A stretch of 64,000 nucleotides of DNA, from the NCBI RefSeq assembly GCF_001648475.1, contig NZ_LXSQ01000021.1, positions 1 to 64,000 on the forward strand, given 5' to 3'. The notes under the pieces are model-generated. The model worked only from the letters and a program-made list of their open reading frames with translations, made no database searches and was not told the DNA's origin. The number at the start of each line of letters is the position of its first letter. Position 1 is the stretch's first letter. This stretch comes from Eikenella halliae. Lineage in GTDB: Bacteria; Pseudomonadota; Gammaproteobacteria; Burkholderiales; Neisseriaceae. Shown one piece after another: positions 15,900 to 23,742 of this stretch. The translations under genes were made by a program, and so were the position numbers.

Positions 15900-16184
15900 T
15901 TAACGGCAGGACAAGCCCAAGATGGTGGGCGGGTTGCCGTTGGACAGTTTGATGCGGCAAGTGGTGCCGGAAGTGCCGGATACCACGGCATAGCGCACGC
16001 CGCCCTCGCTGCGGGTGCTGATATTCAACGGCTCTTTCACACCCATGGATTTGGATGTTTGCGCCAAGTTTTGCACCAATTCCGGCGGCAGGCCGGAAGA
16101 GTCGTTGCCGATTTTTACATCGCCGGCCCATGCGGACGCAAGCGGCAGCACGGCCAGCATCAGAATAGTTAATTTGCGTTGCAT
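15900..16184 (-). CDS. Small secreted protein of unknown function
   Basis: 94 residues. MQRKLTILMLAVLPLASAWA is a clear signal peptide with an AWA cleavage site. The mature ~74 residues include DSSGLPPELVQNLAQTSKSMG and end with two cysteines (TTCRIKL and LGLSCR) that could pair. I do not recognise a family. It has its own intrinsic terminator and a plausible AGGAG ribosome-binding site upstream, which supports it as real. Periplasmic location is inferred from the signal peptide. Confidence 0.75.
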   Translation of the reverse strand: MQRKLTILMLAVLPLASAWAGDVKIGNDSSGLPPELVQNLAQTSKSMGVKEPLNISTRSEGGVRYAVVSGTSGTTCRIKLSNGNPPTILGLSCR

Positions 16185-16453
16185 AGTTAGGTTCTCCTGT
16201 GGAAAATGGCCGCCGTTGCCGGCAGCTGTGAAACCACTCTACTATATCGGCGCGCGGTTTGACAACGCTTGGGCTGCTTTTTTTACCCGCAGCGGCGGCG
16301 GAAGTGTCGCGTTTTGCAGGCAGGCGCGGCGCGGGCAGTTGAGAAAATTTCTTTGCAGATAAGCGGGTTGGACGAAGAATCTGCTGCCTGTTTCCAAACA
16401 GGCGATAGCCGGAGGAGCGCTGCCGGTTTAATATTTTCAATGGATTGCCGCAC

Positions 16454-17428
16454 ATGAACCGAAACAAATCCCCCCAATTGCCCGCCTACCGGCCGCCGTT
16501 TTGGCTGCGCGGCGGGCATTTGCAGAGCATTTGGCCGAAGCTGGTGCGCATCGGCAGCCCGGCCTACCGGCGCGAACTTTTGCCCGACAGCCTGGGCGCT
16601 ACCGAAGTGGCCTACGATTTTGTGGACGGCAAACGCCCCGATGCCCCGATGTTGATGCTGTTTCACGGGCTGGAAGGCAGCAGCGCCAGCCATTATGCCC
16701 GCGCCCTGATGTTTGCCGCGCAACGGCACGGCTGGCACGGCGTGGTGGCGCATTTCCGCAGCTGCGGCGGCGTGGAAAACCGCGCGCCCGTGTTTTACCA
16801 CTCCGGCGACAGCGCCGAAGTTGCGCACATGCTGCAATTAATGCATTCGCGCTACCCGCGCATCTTCGCCGTCGGCATTTCTTTGGGCGGCAACGCATTG
16901 GCCAAATACCTGGCCGAGCAGGGCAGCCGTGCCATTCCGCAGGCCGCCGCCGTGGTGAGCGCGCCGTTGGATTTAACCGCCGCCTCGCATCGGCTGGAGC
17001 GGGGCGTGAGCAAACTGCTGTATGCGCCTTATTTCCTGCGTTCGCTGTTGCCCAAAGCCGCTGCTTGCGCCGCCCGTTTCCCGCAGATTGACGCCGCTGC
17101 CGTGCAAGCCGCCGCCAACCTCACCGATTTCGACAACGCCTTCACCGCCCCCGTGCACGGCTTTGCCGATGCCGCCGACTACTACCGCCGCGCCAGCGCC
17201 AAACCTCTGCTGCACCAAATCGCCGTGCCCACCCTGATTTTGAACGCGCTCAACGACCCCTTCATCCCCGCCGAATCGCTGCCGCAGGCGAGCGACGTGT
17301 CGCCAAGCGTTACCCTGCTCCAGCCCGAATACGGCGGCCACGCCGGCTTTCCCGGCACGGCTGATTTGGATTGGCTGCCGGATACCGTGTTGCGCTATTT
17401 TGACCTCGCGACAGCACAGGCTACCTGA
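16454..17428 (+). CDS. YheT-family alpha/beta hydrolase
   Basis: 324 residues from the ATG (a TTG three codons earlier is also possible). YheT/ABHD1-type hydrolases are cytoplasmic; substrate is unknown. Family features: YRPPFWLRGGHLQSIWP near the N-terminus, MLMLFHGLEGSSASHYARAL (oxyanion region), AHFRSCGG, the nucleophile elbow VGISLGGNALAKYLAE with the catalytic Ser, the Asp in LNALNDPFIPAESLP and the His in EYGGHAGF. The uptake sequence supplies the C-terminal QAT and the TGA stop. Confidence 0.9.
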   Translation: MNRNKSPQLPAYRPPFWLRGGHLQSIWPKLVRIGSPAYRRELLPDSLGATEVAYDFVDGKRPDAPMLMLFHGLEGSSASHYARALMFAAQRHGWHGVVAHFRSCGGVENRAPVFYHSGDSAEVAHMLQLMHSRYPRIFAVGISLGGNALAKYLAEQGSRAIPQAAAVVSAPLDLTAASHRLERGVSKLLYAPYFLRSLLPKAAACAARFPQIDAAAVQAAANLTDFDNAFTAPVHGFADAADYYRRASAKPLLHQIAVPTLILNALNDPFIPAESLPQASDVSPSVTLLQPEYGGHAGFPGTADLDWLPDTVLRYFDLATAQAT

Positions 17429-17457
17429 AAAATACGGGCAGATTTTTCAGGTAGCCT
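17418..17457 (+). terminator. Uptake-sequence hairpin overlapping the end of the YheT gene
   Basis: AGGCTACCTGAA (17418-17429, contains the stop codon) pairs with 17446-17457 across a 16-base loop. Confidence 0.7.
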
Positions 17458-17552
17458 TGAATCAATAAACTGCCAAAATCAGCCAACCGACGCAGCCGAA
17501 AGAGCGTATAATGCCTGCCGTTTGAATTTTCCAACCATGAAGAGAGGCTGCC

Positions 17553-18266
17553 ATGACTATCCGCTATAAGCGTGTTTTATTGAAACTTTCCGGTGAGGCA
17601 TTGATGGGTAACGATGCCTTCGGCATCAACCGCACCACGATTATGGGCATTGTCGGGCAGATTGTGGAAATCGCCAAAATGGGCGTGGAAGTGGGCGTGG
17701 TGGTTGGCGGCGGCAACCTGTTTCGCGGCGTGGCTGCGCAGGCCAGCGATATGGATCGCGCCACTGCCGACTACATGGGCATGCTCGCCACCGTGATGAA
17801 CGCCCTGGCCTTGAAAGATGCGTTTGAAAGCCTCGGCCAGCCCGCGCGCGTGCAATCCGCGCTTTCCATGCAGCAGATTGCCGAAACCTATGCCCGCCCC
17901 AAAGCCATTCAATATTTGGAAGAAGGCAAAGTGGTGATTTTCGCCGCCGGCACGGGCAACCCCTTCTTCACCACCGATACCGCCGCCGCGCTGCGCGGTG
18001 CGGAAATGAACTGCGACATCATGCTCAAGGCCACCAATGTGGACGGCGTGTATACCGCCGACCCGAAAAAAGACGCTTCGGCCACGCGCTATCAAGACAT
18101 CACGTTTGACGAAGCCATCGTGAAAAACCTGAAAGTAATGGATGCCACTGCCTTGGCGCTGTGCCGCGAGCGCAAACTGAACATCGTGGTGTTCGGTATT
18201 GCCAAAGAAGGCGCGCTCAAACGGGTGGTGCTGGGCGAAGACGAAGGCACTTTGGTGCATATTTGA
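17553..18266 (+). CDS. pyrH: UMP kinase
   Basis: 237 residues. Phosphorylates UMP to UDP; the bacterial enzyme is a hexamer activated by GTP and inhibited by UTP. Signatures: KRVLLKLSGEALMG at the N-terminus, VVVGGGNLFRG, DYMGMLATVMNALAL, VIFAAGTGNPFFTTDTAAALR and ATNVDGVYTADPKKD. In many relatives it lies with tsf and frr; here frr is about 1.9 kb downstream, separated by dps and a lipoprotein gene. The start ATG follows AGAGG. Confidence 0.97.
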   Translation: MTIRYKRVLLKLSGEALMGNDAFGINRTTIMGIVGQIVEIAKMGVEVGVVVGGGNLFRGVAAQASDMDRATADYMGMLATVMNALALKDAFESLGQPARVQSALSMQQIAETYARPKAIQYLEEGKVVIFAAGTGNPFFTTDTAAALRGAEMNCDIMLKATNVDGVYTADPKKDASATRYQDITFDEAIVKNLKVMDATALALCRERKLNIVVFGIAKEGALKRVVLGEDEGTLVHI

Positions 18267-18323
18267 TTGAATTGGCAAGATTGCAGGCCGCTTCTCAATG
18301 GGAGGCGGCCTGATGTTTTGGGT

Positions 18324-18360
18324 TTCAGGTAGCCTGTTGCAGGGGGAGAGGCTACCTGAA
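18324..18360. repeat. Inverted uptake-sequence pair
   Basis: TTCAGGTAGCCT (18324-18335) and AGGCTACCTGAA (18349-18360). Confidence 0.75.
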
Positions 18361-18371
18361 AAACACCAACA

Positions 18372-18475
18372 TATAGTGAACTAACAAAAACCAGTACAGC
18401 GTTGTCTCGCCTTGCCGTACTATCTGTACTGTCTGCGGCTCGTCGTCTTGTCCTGATTTTTGTTAATTCACTATA
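18372..18475 (+). mobile_element. Correia-like element 4 (104 bp)
   Basis: TATAGTGAACTAACAAAAAC at the left end and TTTTTGTTAATTCACTATA at the right. Core reads CAGTACAGCGTTGTCTCGCC and GTACTGTCTGCGGCTCG. Lies 11 bases after an uptake sequence. Confidence 0.9.
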
Positions 18476-18557
18476 AAATCCGCCCAACCCCAATTTGGCT
18501 TCCGCAGAAGCTCAATCTCCTTTGCCCATCTTGCTCCGGCCAGCTTTATCGTGCCGC

Positions 18558-18588
18558 AAAAAAACGCCCGTTGCCATAACGGGCGTTG
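18558..18588 (-). terminator. Intrinsic terminator of dps
   Basis: AACGCCCGTT and AACGGGCGTT form a 10-bp stem around GCCAT, and the minus-strand reading ends in seven T. It is 20 bases past the dps stop. Confidence 0.85.
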
Positions 18589-18607
18589 GTGTATTGGGCA
18601 AACCGGC

Positions 18608-19078
18608 TTATTTTTGCAACAACACGCGCAGCATCCAGGCGGTTTTTTCGTGGGTTTGCATGCGGGTGGTGAGCAGGTCGGCGGTGGGTTCGTCGTTGGC
18701 TTCGTCCACTGCGGGGAACAACTCGCGGCAGGTGCGGATCACGGTTTCCTGGCCTTCCACCAGCTCGCGGATCATGGCAGGGGCATCGTTGCTGCTTTGG
18801 CCGTCGGGGATAGAAGTGAGCTTGGCAAATTCGCTGTAGGAACCCGGCGCTTTGAAGCCCAGCGCGCGGATGCGTTCGGCAATTTCGTCCACGGCCAGCG
18901 CCAGTTCGTTGTATTGCTCTTCAAACATGGTGTGCAGGCTGTGGAACATCGGGCCTTCCACGTTCCAGTGGTAGTTATGGGTTTTCAGATAGAGGGTGTA
19001 GGTGTCGGCCAGCACTTTAGACAGGCCTTGGGCGATGGTTTGACGTTGGGTTTCGTTGATACCGATGTTGATGCTCAT
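18608..19078 (-). CDS. dps: Dps-family DNA-protecting ferritin-like protein
   Basis: 156 residues. Dps stores iron as a dodecamer, using H2O2 to oxidise Fe(II), and shields DNA. The ferroxidase residues are visible in THNYHWNVEGPMFHSLHTMFEEQYNEL split across the usual positions (His, His, then Asp/Glu in LALAVDEIAERIRALG). The N-terminal tail is short and weakly charged, so DNA binding may be limited. AAGGAG lies 7 bases before ATG, a promoter is visible at 19134-19163, and a strong terminator follows, so it is a single-gene unit. Confidence 0.95.
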   Translation of the reverse strand: MSINIGINETQRQTIAQGLSKVLADTYTLYLKTHNYHWNVEGPMFHSLHTMFEEQYNELALAVDEIAERIRALGFKAPGSYSEFAKLTSIPDGQSSNDAPAMIRELVEGQETVIRTCRELFPAVDEANDEPTADLLTTRMQTHEKTAWMLRVLLQK

Positions 19079-19133
19079 GATGGCTCCTTATTAAACAGAG
19101 TTGGGAAAAAGGATTACTGTTTGATTGGCAGCC

Positions 19134-19163
19134 ATTGTAGTGCTGATTGTTTTATTTTTCCAA
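19134..19163 (-). promoter_or_regulatory. Candidate sigma-70 promoter of dps
   Basis: On the minus strand TTGGAA (19158-19163), an 18-base spacer and TACAAT (19134-19139). It lies 56 bases before the start codon in an AT-rich stretch. Confidence 0.5.
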
Positions 19164-19209
19164 TTAAAAATTGCTTTTTGATTGATTTTTTATTTTAATA
19201 CCTAAAAGA

Positions 19210-19240
19210 AGGCTACCTGAAAGGTTTCAGGTAGCCTTTA
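19210..19240. terminator. Tight uptake-sequence hairpin
   Basis: AGGCTACCTGAA (19210-19221) and complement (19226-19237) with a four-base loop, between dps and the lipoprotein gene; on the minus side it would end the lipoprotein transcript. Confidence 0.7.
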
Positions 19241-19301
19241 TTATGTTTGATATGTTTGAAAGATTGGCTATAAAAGGAGAGCGTGGGCATTCGCTGCTGT
19301 T

Positions 19302-19784
19302 TTAGCGCAGCACTTCCTGTTCGGGCGAATCGTTGCGGGTTTGCAGGCGCACGCTGTGCTGGCCGACGCTCCAGCATTGGGCATTGGCGCTGCGGCTGCA
19401 CAGGCGCTTGCCGTCGCTATACCATTCTTGATTGCGGTTGCCGGTGCAGGGTTCGAGGGTGATGCTGCTGCCGGTTTGGGTGAGGCATTGGCCGTTTTGG
19501 CGGATAGTGCCGTTGCGGACTATACGTTCGAAATATTGGTTGGGCATGTTGCGGCAGGGGCGAAGGGTGAGGGTGCGGTTGTGGACGGTGATGCATTCGC
19601 TGCCGATGCGCATGGTATTGCCCTCGGGGAACTTGGGTTCGGATTGTTTTTCGCGGGCAATGGCAGTGCTGCTTGGGGATTTGGTGTAGAGTTTGGGTGC
19701 ATTGGGCGGGATGGGGCGCACGGGGCAATAGGGCAGAGGGCAGGCGGTGAGGAGGAGGGCGGAGAGCAGGATGAGACGGCGCAT
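19302..19784 (-). CDS. Lipoprotein with a ricin-B-lectin-like (beta-trefoil) domain
   Basis: 160 residues. MRRLILLSALLLTAC is a lipoprotein signal with lipobox LTAC, so the protein should be lipid-anchored. Residues from about 55 contain repeats typical of a QxW beta-trefoil: SECITVHNRTLTLRPC, GQCLTQTGSSITLEPC and GNRNQEWYSDGKRLC, with paired cysteines in each repeat. Such domains bind glycans or serve as adhesion modules. Only part of the trefoil is recognisable by eye, so the fold is inferred. Shine-Dalgarno GAGGAT upstream. Confidence 0.7.
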   Translation of the reverse strand: MRRLILLSALLLTACPLPYCPVRPIPPNAPKLYTKSPSSTAIAREKQSEPKFPEGNTMRIGSECITVHNRTLTLRPCRNMPNQYFERIVRNGTIRQNGQCLTQTGSSITLEPCTGNRNQEWYSDGKRLCSRSANAQCWSVGQHSVRLQTRNDSPEQEVLR

Positions 19785-20135
19785 GGGGAGATCCTCGGGG
19801 TTTCAGGTAGCCTTTTGCATAGGAAGGCTAGGGAATATGGCATAATCTGCCGCTGTGGAATTTAGCAAATGCCGGCTTGATCGGAAAGCGGTTTGTGCGG
19901 TTTGAAGGCTACCTGAAAACTTAACAGAGTGAAGATTAAATATGGAAAATCGGCATCATCATGATGTGGTTTATCCGGCCGGAGAGCAGGCGGATGCACG
20001 GTTTATGGTGGCGGCGCGCCCGGCAGCCGGAAAACCTTGCCGCAGCGGGCAAAGCAAGGTAGTATCCCGCCCGTTATGTACTATTGCCGTGGCAGCCGGA
20101 AGGCTACCTGAAAACATCTCAATTAAGGAAACACT
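19785..20135. other. Intergenic region upstream of frr
   Basis: 351 bases with uptake sequences near 19800, 19907 and 20101. An ATG frame of 65 codons at 19942-20139 ends over the frr start and has no family features; I do not count it as a gene. Confidence 0.55.
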
Positions 20136-20693
20136 ATGATCAAAGAAATCCAAACCTCAGCCGAAACCAAGATGCAGCGTTCGGTGGAAGTGCTGCGCGA
20201 AAACCTAGCCAAAGTACGCACCGGCCGCGCCCACACCGGCCTGCTCGACCAGGTGGAGGTGGAATACTACGGCAGCATGGTGCCGGTGAGCCAGGTGGCC
20301 AACGTAACCCTGCTCGACGCGCGCACCATCAGCGTGAAGCCCTATGAGGGCAATATGGCCGCCGCCGTGGAAAAAGCCATCCGCGATTCCAACCTCGGCC
20401 TGAACCCCGCCTCTATGGGCGATCTCATCCGTGTGCCGATGCCGATGCTCACCGAAGAGCGCCGCAAAGACCTGATTAAGATCGTGCGCGGCGAAGCCGA
20501 AGACGGCCGCGTGTCTATCCGCAACGTGCGCCGCGATGCCAACGACCACATCAAAAAACTGCTGAAAGACAAAGAAGTGTCGGAAGACGATGCCCGCCGC
20601 GGCGAAGAGCAGATCCAGAAGCTCACCGACAAATACATCGCCGAAGTAGATAAACTGCTGGAGCATAAAGAAGAAGATTTGATGGTGGTGTAA
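20136..20693 (+). CDS. frr: Ribosome recycling factor
   Basis: 185 residues, exact family length. RRF with EF-G splits post-termination ribosomes. Visible: KMQRSVEVLRENLAKVRTGRAH (first helix with the conserved R-T-G-R-A), DARTISVKPYE, RDSNLGLNPASMGDLIRVPMP, LTEERRKDLIKIVRGEAE and VRRDANDHIKKL. AAGGA is placed 7 bases before the ATG. uppS follows by 88 bases on the same strand, a common frr-uppS order. Confidence 0.97.
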   Translation: MIKEIQTSAETKMQRSVEVLRENLAKVRTGRAHTGLLDQVEVEYYGSMVPVSQVANVTLLDARTISVKPYEGNMAAAVEKAIRDSNLGLNPASMGDLIRVPMPMLTEERRKDLIKIVRGEAEDGRVSIRNVRRDANDHIKKLLKDKEVSEDDARRGEEQIQKLTDKYIAEVDKLLEHKEEDLMVV

Positions 20694-20781
20694 ACCATCC
20701 GAGCGATACGGCGGCACGGGCTGATATATTTGCCCGTGCCGCCTCAGGCTACCTGAAACCCGCCCAGCCCGAGGAAAGCAT

Positions 20782-21528
20782 ATGAGCAGCAGCACCCAAA
20801 CCATCCCCGAACGCACCAACATCCCGCGCCATGTCTGCGTGATTATGGACGGCAACGGCCGCTGGGCGAAAAAACGCCTGCTGCCGCGCGTGATGGGGCA
20901 CAAACGCGGCCTTACCGCCCTGGAAAACCTAGCCGCCCGCTGTGCCGAGCTCGGCGTGGAATACCTCACCGTATTCGCCTTTTCCACTGAAAACTGGCGC
21001 CGACCCGAAGACGAAGTTTCCTTTTTGATGAAGCTGTTTTTGCAGGCGCTGGGCGGAAAGGTAGCCAAAATGCACCAAAACAACCTGCGGCTCAAAGTAA
21101 TCGGCAACCGCAGCCGCTTCCCCGCCGCGATTGTGGAAGGCATCGAAGCCGCCGAACGGCTTACCGCCGACAACACCGGCCTCACGCTCACCGTGGCTGC
21201 CGACTACGGCGGCCGCTGGGACATCCTGCAAGCCGCCAACCGCCTGATTGCCGAAGGCAAAAGCGAAATCACCGAAGACGACCTCTCCCGGTGCCTTTCC
21301 TTGGCCGAAGCCCCCGAGCCCGACCTGTTTATCCGTACCGGCGGCGAAACCCGCATCAGCAACTTCATGCTCTGGCAAATGGCCTATGCCGAATTTTATT
21401 TCACCGACGCGCTGTGGCCGGATTTCGATGCTGCCGAGTTCGACTGTGCCATTTCTTCCTTCCGGGTGCGCGAACGCCGTTTCGGCCGCACCAGCGAACA
21501 GCTGCCACCGGAACAGCAGCGCGGTTGA
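20782..21528 (+). CDS. uppS: Isoprenyl transferase (undecaprenyl diphosphate synthase)
   Basis: 248 residues. Makes the C55 carrier lipid for peptidoglycan and lipopolysaccharide by cis-condensation. Family motifs in order: HVCVIMDGNGRWAKKR (catalytic Asp), GHKRGLTALENL, YLTVFAFSTENWRRP, ADYGGRWDILQAAN, and near the end LFIRTGGETRISNFMLWQ and YAEFYFTDALWPDF. GAGGAAAG ribosome-binding site. It forms a likely unit with frr. Confidence 0.96.
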   Translation: MSSSTQTIPERTNIPRHVCVIMDGNGRWAKKRLLPRVMGHKRGLTALENLAARCAELGVEYLTVFAFSTENWRRPEDEVSFLMKLFLQALGGKVAKMHQNNLRLKVIGNRSRFPAAIVEGIEAAERLTADNTGLTLTVAADYGGRWDILQAANRLIAEGKSEITEDDLSRCLSLAEAPEPDLFIRTGGETRISNFMLWQMAYAEFYFTDALWPDFDAAEFDCAISSFRVRERRFGRTSEQLPPEQQRG

Positions 21529-21609
21529 GTAGTTGGTTTTCCGGGTAGGGCGGTGATGGGCGGATGCCTGTTGCCGCTTTGTTTTAGCGCTACAACTCAA
21601 GCTCATACT

Positions 21610-22107
21610 ATGCACTATAGTGAATTCTCCATCCACATCGAAAACCTCCGCCAATCATTCGCCAACCGCGATCTCGAAGACTATCTCCTGGCGCTCTATG
21701 CCCTGTTGCAAAGCCAACAGGATGCCGTTTGCACTCCCGCCCTTTGCCTTAGCCTACTGCAAGAAGCCTTTACTGCCCCGCCTGCCCCGTTTAACGAACA
21801 ATGGTTGCTCATCCGCCAGATGCCCGATGAGCAGCTGAAAACAAGCGATCCGTGGCAATACGCCTGCGCCGTGATTATTTTTCAGGTAGCCGAGCTGCAC
21901 CGCATGCGTGGCCAAGAGCTGCAAAATGAATTGCGCCACTACGGTATCACCTCTGAAACCGGCTACAGCTGGTACAATTTTGACCCGCTCACCCTTTTGG
22001 AATGCGGCGCGCAGGGGCTGGAAGATCGTTTGGGGGAGGAGACAGCGGTAGCAGAGGATTGGTCGCTGTTGGGCGATTTGTTGGACTTAGGGCGTTATTA
22101 TGAATAA
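21610..22107 (+). CDS. Conserved-looking protein of unknown function
   Basis: 165 residues from MHYSEFSIHIENL; an in-frame ATG 19 codons upstream lies in a poor context. No signal peptide or membrane segment, acidic overall, mainly helical by composition (DLEDYLLALYALLQSQ, ELHRMRGQELQNELRHYG). One uptake sequence is read in frame as FQVAE. I do not recognise a family; the size, acidity and helix-rich make-up resemble many cytoplasmic accessory or immunity-type proteins, but nothing in the context supports a toxin partner. Confidence 0.65.
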   Translation: MHYSEFSIHIENLRQSFANRDLEDYLLALYALLQSQQDAVCTPALCLSLLQEAFTAPPAPFNEQWLLIRQMPDEQLKTSDPWQYACAVIIFQVAELHRMRGQELQNELRHYGITSETGYSWYNFDPLTLLECGAQGLEDRLGEETAVAEDWSLLGDLLDLGRYYE

Positions 22108-22117
22108 GTAGCGCGAA

Positions 22118-22144
22118 AGGCTATCTGAAAATTTCAGGTAGCCT
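22118..22144 (+). terminator. Imperfect uptake-sequence hairpin
   Basis: AGGCTATCTGAA (one change from consensus) at 22118-22129 and TTCAGGTAGCCT at 22133-22144, with a three-base loop. Confidence 0.65.
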
Positions 22145-22226
22145 TTACTTTGGACAGGCAAAACCGTTTGCGCTAAAATGCCGCGTTTTCCGTTTTTCCC
22201 TGATTTGACTGAAAGAGATATCAATT

Positions 22227-22787
22227 ATGAAAACCGCACAAGAATTGCGCGCCGGCAACGTATTCATGGTGGGCAACGAGCCGATGGTGGTACAGAAAAC
22301 CGAATACATCAAAGGCGGCCGCTCCTCTGCCAAAGTGAGCATGAAGCTGAAAAACCTGCTCACCGGCGCAAACAGCGAAACCATCGTGAAAGCCGACGAT
22401 AAATTCGACGTTATCCAGCTCGACCGCAAACAATGCACCTACAGCTATTTTGCCGATCCGATGTATGTATTCATGGATGAAGAGTTCAACCAATACGAAA
22501 TCGAAGGCGAAAACATCGGCGACAACCTGAAATTCATCGTAGACGGCATGGAAGACGTGTGCGAAGTAACCTTCTACGAAGGCAACCCGATTTCCGTGGA
22601 ATTGCCCACCATCATCGTGCGCGAAGTGGAATACACCGAGCCCGCCGTTAAAGGCGACACTTCCGGCAAAGTGATGAAACCCGCACGCCTCGTGGGCGGT
22701 ACCGAAATCCAAGTGATGGCCTACATTGAAAACGGCGACAAAGTGGAAATCGACTCCCGCACCGGCGAATTCCGTAAACGTGCCTAA
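22227..22787 (+). CDS. efp: Translation elongation factor P (Arg32 type)
   Basis: 186 residues, three beta-domains. EF-P rescues ribosomes stalled at polyproline stretches. The modification loop reads IKGGRSSAK, with Arg at exactly position 32 instead of the E. coli Lys34, which marks the subclass rhamnosylated by EarP with dTDP-rhamnose. Other family sites: ELRAGNVFMVGNEP, VQLDRKQCTY-like VIQLDRKQ, and VEIDSRTGEFRKRA at the C-terminus. earP itself is not in the window. tRNA-Thr follows 12 bases after the stop. Confidence 0.97.
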   Translation: MKTAQELRAGNVFMVGNEPMVVQKTEYIKGGRSSAKVSMKLKNLLTGANSETIVKADDKFDVIQLDRKQCTYSYFADPMYVFMDEEFNQYEIEGENIGDNLKFIVDGMEDVCEVTFYEGNPISVELPTIIVREVEYTEPAVKGDTSGKVMKPARLVGGTEIQVMAYIENGDKVEIDSRTGEFRKRA

Positions 22788-22799
22788 TTGCCGAATCTG

Positions 22800-22875
22800 G
22801 CCGGTATAGCTCAGTTGGTAGAGCAGCGCATTCGTAATGCGAAGGTCGGGGGTTCGACTCCCTTTACCGGCACCA
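22800..22875 (+). tRNA. thrW: tRNA-Thr (anticodon CGT)
   Basis: 76-nt cloverleaf including encoded CCA. Acceptor GCCGGTA pairs with TACCGGC; D-arm GCTCAGTTGGTAGAGC; anticodon loop TTCGTAA; T-loop TTCGACT. The sequence is close to E. coli tRNA-Thr(CGU), including the G-A at the top of the anticodon stem. Transcribed with or just after efp and ended by the terminator at 22881. Confidence 0.97.
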
Positions 22876-22880
22876 ATCCA

Positions 22881-22906
22881 AAGCCCCGCTTTTGCGGGGC
22901 TTTTTG
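22881..22906 (+). terminator. Intrinsic terminator of tRNA-Thr
   Basis: AAGCCCCGC and GCGGGGCTT stem around a TTTT loop, followed by a T-run, 6 bases after the tRNA. Confidence 0.93.
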
Positions 22907-22992
22907 CTGCGGTTTTCAGGTAGCCTGCTGCCGGTGTTGCCGCAAACTGGGCATACTGCATGCCAGCCGGCATGGCAAGCCGAACGGGCTTT

Positions 22993-23080
22993 CAATTCAA
23001 TACAAGGCGCTGAGCCGCAGGCAGTATAGAAATAGGGCAAGGCGGGGCAACGCTGTATTGGTTTTTGTTAATTCACTATA
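22993..23080 (-). mobile_element. Correia-like element 5 (truncated or diverged)
   Basis: The right part, with GCAACGCTGTATTGGTTTTTGTTAATTCACTATA-like sequence, is clear in shorter blocks (CGCTGTATTGG, TTCACTATA), and AAGGCGCTGAGCCGCAGGCAG matches the core. The left terminal repeat is lost, leaving about 88 bases. Confidence 0.75.
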
Positions 23081-23131
23081 AATTGTTTGGCCATCATAGA
23101 AGGGCAGCTTGGCCGCTTGCCGACACCAAAA

Positions 23132-23172
23132 AGGCTACCTGAAAATCTGCCGAATCAGATTTCAGGTAGCCT
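23132..23172 (-). terminator. Uptake-sequence hairpin after the PepSY gene
   Basis: AGGCTACCTGAA (23132-23143) and complement (23161-23172); inner ATCTG/CAGAT bases lengthen the stem to about 17 bp. Confidence 0.75.
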
Positions 23173-23194
23173 TCAGATTGCCCGGCGATACGGT

Positions 23195-23560
23195 TTAATC
23201 GTCGGGATCGAATTTGGAAGAAAGGATGCGGCCGCTGTGGGCGTCCACAATCACTTCATAATCGCCGCGCCGGCCGTCTAAATCCACTTCATACACGCGC
23301 CGGCCGCGCCAGGTGGTGAGGTCCACGTCGGTTACGCGGGCGTGGGTGTGGCGGGCGGCGATATTGGCGGCGCGGGTGCTGGAAATATAGCCTGTCTGCC
23401 GATAGCGGCTGGGCTGGTGGTCGCGGCGTACCCGATGCTCTTGCGAGTAGCGGTGGTGATGATCATCGTCATCGTAATCGTCGCGGTCGGCCAGGGCGGG
23501 CAGGGAAACGGCCATGATGGCGGCGGCCAGCAATAGGAGGGAGGGTTTGCGTGCGGACAT
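23195..23560 (-). CDS. Small periplasmic PepSY-domain protein
   Basis: 121 residues starting MSARKPSLLLLAAAIMAVSLPALA, a signal peptide; this start was preferred to an ATG five codons earlier because AAAGGA is correctly spaced from it. The mature N-terminus is a charged DRDDYDDDDHHH stretch that could bind metal ions. A PepSY-like module follows (ANIAARHTHARVTDVDL, RRVYEVDLDGRRGDYEVIVDAHSGRIL). PepSY proteins are thought to inhibit or accompany peptidases; here no partner is adjacent. Confidence 0.85.
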   Translation of the reverse strand: MSARKPSLLLLAAAIMAVSLPALADRDDYDDDDHHHRYSQEHRVRRDHQPSRYRQTGYISSTRAANIAARHTHARVTDVDLTTWRGRRVYEVDLDGRRGDYEVIVDAHSGRILSSKFDPDD

Positions 23561-23742
23561 CGGCTTTCCTTTCACAGTTTGGAGATTGGGGAAAACGGAA
23601 CGGGCTACCTGAAAAATATGGCGGCAGTTCGAACGAAACTTAATATGCCCATTGCCGTTCTGTTGGAACGGGCATTTTGGCTTCGCAGAAACGTACTTCG
23701 TTTTAACTGCGTTGAGGCTTCGCTTTCAGGTAGCCTCCTTGC

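Larger units (their letters stand above)
18267..18607. other. Intergenic region between pyrH and dps
   Basis: 341 bases holding a weak AGGCCGC/GCGGCCT hairpin after pyrH (about 18285-18311), an uptake-sequence pair at 18324-18360, Correia-like element 4 and the dps terminator. No gene. Confidence 0.7.
22876..23194. other. Intergenic region between tRNA-Thr and the PepSY gene
   Basis: 319 bases with the tRNA terminator, an uptake sequence near 22915, Correia-like element 5 and the uptake-sequence pair at 23132-23172. No gene. Confidence 0.7.

Noticed and set aside
19942..20139. 65-codon frame before frr
   Set aside because: Contains an uptake sequence, overlaps the frr start, no family match or ribosome-binding site.
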